A stretch of 64,000 nt of DNA, taken from Thysanoteuthis rhombus (Eukaryota > Mollusca > Cephalopoda > Oegopsida > Thysanoteuthidae). The DNA is taken from contig OY735220.1 in the NCBI GenBank assembly GCA_963457665.1, positions 31,944,716-32,008,715 of the forward strand, given 5' to 3'. Below, one piece after another: positions 58,546 to 64,000 of this stretch; the first letter of the stretch is position 1; every line of letters begins with the position of its first letter. Position numbers and translations under genes: made by a program. The notes under the pieces are model-generated. The model ran no database searches. It was not told where the DNA came from and saw only the letters and a program-made list of their open reading frames with translations.

Positions 58546-59266
58546 ATATACAATTGTTTTTATCTTATTCGATTAAAAATGTGTAAATTTGCCTGGTATA
58601 CAAGTGGAAATAAGAAGATATCAAATCATCACTCCCCTTGGTTACAAAAGGTAATAATTGACATTTTCTATACTTTTTAGTTAATCGATAAAAAAAACAA
58701 ATACTTATTACCAAAGAAAAAAAAAATTCAAGAAGGTTGTGCAGTGTATTGCATAAGAACTTTTCCTCTTTAAAAAAAACAAAAACTGTTTTGAACCTTT
58801 TTCTTTTAGTCTTCATTCTCACTCCATCAATCGGATTTTCCTTTTTTACGTCATAGAAAAAAAAAGATAACTCAAAATTGTAGAGAGCAGAATGATTGCA
58901 AAACAAACAAAAGTTGAAGCAAACCCTTTGAGTTTTTGCAAACAGTTAGCAAATAACCTTTTCCTGTGCTTTGTGAAGTTCCAAGATTAAGCCTTTTCAT
59001 TATTTCATGTATTTTCTAACTATTGTGTTTATTTCTCTTGTTTTTAACACAATATAGGGTTTCCATAATTATAAACCAGTACTTGGGAAATCTAATTTTA
59101 ACAGCCAAGGTTTCCTTATCATGCGTTAATCCAAGGCTATGTTAAGTCTCCCTACAACAGGAATCAACCAAAGGATAGATTTCAATCTGAACCTGTTCTC
59201 ACATTGATACTAACAAAAGATCTTAATCCGTTGAAATGATAAGCTCTAGTTGAGGGGGAGAAAAAC
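58546..59266. other. no gene seen
   Basis: AT-rich. A 113-codon minus-strand ORF at 58565 is F- and K-rich and looks composition-driven. Confidence 0.45.
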
Positions 59267-59540
59267 AAGTCTGGTTAGTCACTCAATAGAAACCGTCACA
59301 AGACCAATGTCTTTTAAAATTGGAAAAAGGGGGATCAATGGATAAGTGACTTTTCTCGCCTTTTGTTAGGCAGTGGTCACCAAAAAAGACTGAATTCCCC
59401 CCCCAAATAAGTGTGTATGCTACAGGACACAAACTAGGGGGAATTTTCAGCCCTCTTGCTCCATTGATGCAGCCTGCATGCTCCACACAAAGAGCTTAAC
59501 ACAATTGAAAAGTGAAGAAACTCAAGTTGATGGTTTCTGA
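59267..59540 (+). repeat. Rep-A copy 8, internally deleted
   Basis: Has the start (gtctggttagtcactcaata), the tttgttaggcagtggtcacc block and the end (gttgatggtttctgatag), with deletions in between. Contains an inserted C10 run near 59397. Confidence 0.75.
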
Positions 59541-60257
59541 TAGAAATTAATTCCAAAGACAAAATACACCATACATTCTTTGGCCTTCTTCAAGTATATT
59601 TTTCATAATGAATATGTTGAAACAATCCTATATATTGTTCAGCTTGTTTCTATGTACAATGGACTCTTAGATTTCTCCTTTCTTTCATTGTTCCACTACT
59701 CCCTCCTAACTCACACTAGTAATATAATGAACAAGGGTAGAAATAGAAGATAGCACTTATGTTTGAATGGGAGCAAAAGGAGCTCAACCTCCTCCTTCAC
59801 AACCCTGAAACCTAACAATCAAGTTATAGTAGTAGTAAACCACTGGAATATACACCAATAGCAAAATTGACCAATAATAGCAGGTATTGGTTTCATTTAC
59901 TGTTGCATATTATCCTCATGAATGATATAGATACATTCCACAAGTAATAAATCACATACAAAAAAATCATATACTTTAATTACAGAAATATATAAGTGGA
60001 CATGATGATATCTTAGCTGTCAAAACCAGAGGAATTTCTACAGGTTCAGCAAGTACAGATGAAGACAACAGTCTAAAGAATACATGGAATAATGTTTTCC
60101 TGTAACTTATTCAGGATGTGGCAAAGGAAAGGATGGAAGGTTAGCAAGTAGGATTTCAAAATTGATTAGGAACCTACAAAGAATTGTGAAGAATAGCAAT
60201 ACCATGAACCTAAACTTCTTATTGGTTTTAGTGAAGAAACAATTACTGTCCAGTTTA
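59541..60257. other. no gene seen
   Basis: AT-rich, nothing assigned. Confidence 0.5.
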
Positions 60258-60397
60258 TTTTGGGATTTTTTTTAAAAGCTACATTGTATTTCTGTCTGCA
60301 AATCTCATCAAAGTATAAACAAAAATAGTTCTGAGAAAGAAGAAAAAGAATGAAATGAAAGTATAGGTAATCATTAAAACTCCAAAAAAATTTGTTT
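60258..60397. repeat. left 140-bp direct repeat flanking Rep-A copy 9
   Basis: Contains tctgtctgcaaatctcatca, ctgagaaagaa and ggtaatcattaaaactc, all repeated in the same order at 60838-60975. Confidence 0.85.
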
Positions 60398-60835
60398 TTA
60401 GAAACCATCAACCAAAACTGTCATCATAAGTTTCATAGAATTTTAAGCTGGTTTAGCTGGCTATGCATGTATGGCGTGTACAGGATGTACCAATGGAGTT
60501 AGAGGGCTGAAAATTTAAACATCTGCTTCATATCATGTCCAGAAAGAAATCTTTTTTTTTTCTTGTTTTTTGAAAAATTGTTTTTACAAGTAGGCTTCAA
60601 TTCACAATGTAAGTCTATGCTAAATCAGTCCCTTAGTTTGTGTCCGGCAGCATTCACTCTTGTTTTCTTGAAAATTTGGACTTTTTATTGATCACAGCTG
60701 AACAAGAGGTAAGAGAAGCAACTTATTCAGTGATCACCCTTCTTTCCAATTTTTTGATTGATCATTCCCAACATGGCCTACTACCAAAAGACATTGGTCA
60801 TGTGACAGTTTCTACCGAGTGACTAACCAGATCTG
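60398..60835 (-). repeat. Rep-A copy 9, full length
   Basis: Runs on the plus strand from agaaaccatcaaccaaaact to gagtgactaaccagatctg with no large deletion. Together with copies 4 and 10 it best defines the family: a 430-bp element with a short inner inverted pair (tagaaaccgtca near one end and tgatggtttcta at the other). A 60-codon ORF inside it is not coding. Confidence 0.85.
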
Positions 60836-60837
60836 TT

Positions 60838-60975
60838 TCGGGATTTTAAAAAAGAAAAAAGTTACATTGTGTTTCCGTCTGCAAATCTCATCAAAATATA
60901 AAGAAAAATATTTCTGAGAAAGAAAAACGTTTAAGGTAGAGGTAATCATTAAAACTCTGAAAAGATTCATTTTTT
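60838..60975. repeat. right 140-bp direct repeat flanking Rep-A copy 9
   Basis: Matches 60258-60397 at about 80% by eye, in the same orientation, starting immediately after the Rep-A copy. Confidence 0.85.
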
Positions 60976-63496
60976 TTTTTGTTTATCTGTTTATAATATT
61001 TATTGATTTGTCTTTGTTATTATTCCTTTCCCTTCTGTAAATGAAATGCTTTGATCAGTAAACTCCTGTTTTCTTCTCCGGATACTTTTGTTAACTTCTT
61101 GGCGTGTGAAATTAACAGATAAACAATGGGAATCGCCCACTGTGATACATCTTCTTCAGTGGTACAATGCCAGAAGAGAAAAAAGAAAAAGATGTCAGGG
61201 AACACCGAGCTGCCTACACTTGGGAAAAATTTTGAAATGTTACCAATTTCTGAGACGTTTTAAGGCCATATGGGATGAGTATTTTGGATATATACTGGCT
61301 AATTTTTCTTAGTGAATTGTTCAAATAGAGAACTTGAGAAGAATAAAGATAGTGAAGGAAGGCTGTTCCCCTAACCCCCAAAAGTAAGAGAACGCCATCC
61401 CCACAGCACTACACCACTGATCTCTATAGGAATATTACAACCATCTAAAAGTTTTATGCTTTTTTAAGCCAATATAGTAGCTAGGATTACTGCCTATTTT
61501 CGAACTACACTAGCCACTCATTTTTGGCAAATTTGATTTAAATTAAGAATTGATAAATTAGTGACTTATCCATAACAAGATGTTCATATACAAGACAAGT
61601 ATTATTTAACCCAGCTTTGCTTTTATTCAAAGTTATTCATCACAGTTCTATTTTATGTCAAGTTGATGCAAGAATAATTGCAGTTTTTGTTATTTTATTC
61701 AACTTTGATGTTTACTTTTAGAATAAACTATCATTTAACTATGTTTATGCAATACACCATTCAAGAGTGAATTTCACTATTCATTTGAGCTTTTCACTAT
61801 TTGTTCTGGTTCATCTTAGGCTGCCAAATCAAAGATAGAAAAAAAGCAATTTCAAGCAAATTTGCAGTACGAGTTCAAGATTGGACGATGAGCAGTGGAA
61901 ACTGCTGACAATATCAACTAAGTATTTAGACAGTTGTCTGTCAACAAATGTTCAGTTCAAAATGGATTCCAAAAAAAGCTTGCAAGTCATGCATATGACT
62001 CTGCAGGAATTGAATGAACAAGGCTAGGAAACTACCTCATCCAGCTTCCTCACTAGACCTCTTTCTGACCAATGACCTTCTTTTCAACCGTTTTGACTGC
62101 TTTTAGTGAGGGAGGGTCTTCAACATTCCGGTAGCAACCCAAAACGCCTTCAAAGAATTAATTGGCTCAAGGACCTCAGATTTCTGTGCTCTTGGAATAA
62201 ATGGATTGTTTGTAGTCACAAAAATGAGTAGATTCTGGGGATTCTTAGATTGATGTGACTCATCATGATGTAATGGTCAATAAGCCAGTTCAATCCTTGC
62301 TGGATGCCACAAACTTGTGACTTTGTGTTGATTCAGGGTGTGCACTTTGGGGATCACCGATATAATTCAATATGACATAACTGATTTGTGGTACTATCAG
62401 GCTTTCAATAACCATAGAGGCACATGGAAAGCGAGTTTCCTTAGAATATTAATTACACCAAATGATGCATGAAACAAGAATCAGAGGAGCTCAAACCCCA
62501 AAATATTGATTTCACTTTTTGAGATGACTTTTGGAGGAAAAAAAAATGACTTCAATTTCACAGGTGAGAAAATAGAAATAAATATAGTTAACAACTACAA
62601 AACATGTATTTTGTCAGGAAAAAAAGCAAATAACCCTGAACTGAGTCTTCATTAAACATATGAAGTCATTCAAGATGGAAGGTGATATTTTCCTGCATTG
62701 ACCTGATTTTCAGTGACAAATGCGAGCATGCTAATAGAGGCATAAGGAACTTAGCTGGGGCTCAGATCCCCGTGGCCACCACATGAACCTCTAAAGAGCA
62801 AGGGGGCAGAGGCAGTTGGTGTGTGAGGGAGGGGCACCAAATCAAATTTTGCTTAGGACTGCATAAAGGCATACTAACCACAAAAAATGAAATCCTAGGA
62901 TCTTCATGAACATTTAAAACTGAGAAATTAGATTCAGGTTCTAAAGATACTCGATCTGATGTCTAAATGCTGTTTTTCAAGGACACTTCTAATGACTATT
63001 TTTGTTTTCGAAATCTTCCTGAGGGGAAGTAGAGATGAGAGTCACATAACTTTTATCCATCCTCTTCCACTCTCCTCTATTTCACAGGAGCAATCTACCA
63101 CAATCCACTTCCAGCTTTCCAGGCTCATCAAAGAGACATAGGGTTCCTTTCCTCAAGTAAGGAGATTGAGGGTTGAGACTGGCGTTACCCTTCTAAGCTA
63201 GTACATGATATATTGGCAGGAGGCAAGAGATGGATACATGGCTTTCCAAAGGGTATTACTATGAAATGTGTGCATACAATCTCAGCTTGATTTAGTGTTT
63301 AGCTTGTCAATCCTGTTTTTCATGGCTTCAACTGTTGGGCCACCAACACCCACAATAGCCAAATAAAACAGCAATTTCCTAATGTGCTAACAATAGGATA
63401 TTCTTTTGAAACAACCAAATGCAGTACAACCCAAAAGTCATAATGTATTATAAAAATTTAATACTATTTGGGTTCATTAATTCATTTCTATTTATT
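60976..63496. other. no gene assigned
   Basis: A 74-codon plus-strand ORF at 61088-61312 (KQWESPTVIHLLQWYNARRE and CYQFLRRFKAIWDEYF) has protein-like composition but no family I know. The rest is AT-rich with a GC-richer patch near 62750-62850. Confidence 0.4.
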
Positions 63497-63932
63497 AAAA
63501 ACTGTCAACCAAAAAAGTAAACATAAGGTTTCTTCAGTTTTCAAGTTGGTCTGGCTGGCTGTGTATGTATGCAGCACACGTACAAGCTGCACCAACTAGA
63601 CTAGAGGGCTGAAAATTTAAACATTTTACTTGATATATCTAGAGAGAATATTTTTTTTCAAAAATTGCCCCTGCCCACAAAAGGATGTTCAATTTGCAAT
63701 GTGAACTTATGCTAAATTAGCCCCTTAGTTTGTGTCTGGCAGTATTCCTGCTTGTTTTTATTTTCTTCTGAATTAGGATACTTTTTAGTGATCACAGACA
63801 AACAAAAGGCGAGAAAAGTGACTTATTCATTGAACACCCTTTTTTCCAATCTTAATTGATCATCCCCAAGATGGCCTGCAGCCAAAAGACATTGGTCATG
63901 TGACAGATTCTATCGAGTGATACCAGACTTGT
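63497..63932 (-). repeat. Rep-A copy 10, near full length
   Basis: Plus strand from actgtcaaccaaaaaagtaa to tatcgagtgataccagactt, with the gtctggctggctgtgtatgt and cccccaagatgg-like (catccccaagatggcc) landmarks. Confidence 0.8.
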
Positions 63933-64000
63933 TTATTTTTTAAAACAAAATTTGTAAAGGTAAGATAAACTTCATGTATGAGAAATGATACATGATACAT

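Overview
The window looks like non-coding DNA from an AT-rich, repeat-laden animal genome. I find no complete host gene, no operon and no bacterial-type feature. The evidence for an animal is long (TA)n arrays and relics of RTE-type and jockey/CR1-type LINEs, Tc1 and mariner transposons, and tRNA-derived short elements, all heavily mutated. The mix, and dispersed motifs I loosely associate with octopus-like genomes, suggest a cephalopod mollusc. That species guess is inference and low confidence. The window is most likely intergenic or the inside of a long intron.

Layout. 0-6 kb: mariner C-terminal relics (minus strand), a tRNA-like relic, a 62-bp tandem duplication, a tandem pair of a tRNA-derived short element (Rep-B) ending in a TA array, an unidentified 125-codon ORF, and microsatellites. 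6-12 kb: a short TIR element, a Tc1 transposase pseudogene with a 241-bp internal duplication, the first copy of dispersed repeat Rep-G, and a Penelope/hammerhead-like motif. 13-20 kb: Rep-A and Rep-C copies, a C/G palindrome, a mariner relic, a large inverted repeat and a 23-bp minisatellite. 20-26 kb: the least repetitive stretch, with a polypurine tract, a 31-bp minisatellite of about 22 units and a polypyrimidine tract. 26-34 kb: microsatellites, a Rep-F arm, RTE 3' ends, a jockey/CR1-like RT C-terminus and the second Rep-G copy. 34-47 kb: mostly unassigned AT-rich DNA with a Penelope-like motif at 42.1 kb. 47-64 kb: the densest repeat region, with seven Rep-A copies, two Rep-F copies, an RTE copy broken in a twin-priming pattern, a pseudogene fragment of a widespread invertebrate protein family, and a TA array inside a perfect 14-bp inverted repeat.

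The names Rep-A to Rep-H are labels used only here for families I recognised by comparing copies within the window. No working system links the pieces: they are independent insertions and their decay products. The most unusual structures are the fold-back element with a tRNA-like centre (Rep-F), the inverted RTE copy at 50.7-51.2 kb, and the 140-bp direct repeats that flank one Rep-A copy at 60.4 kb. Boundaries are by eye, typically good to about 10-30 bp.
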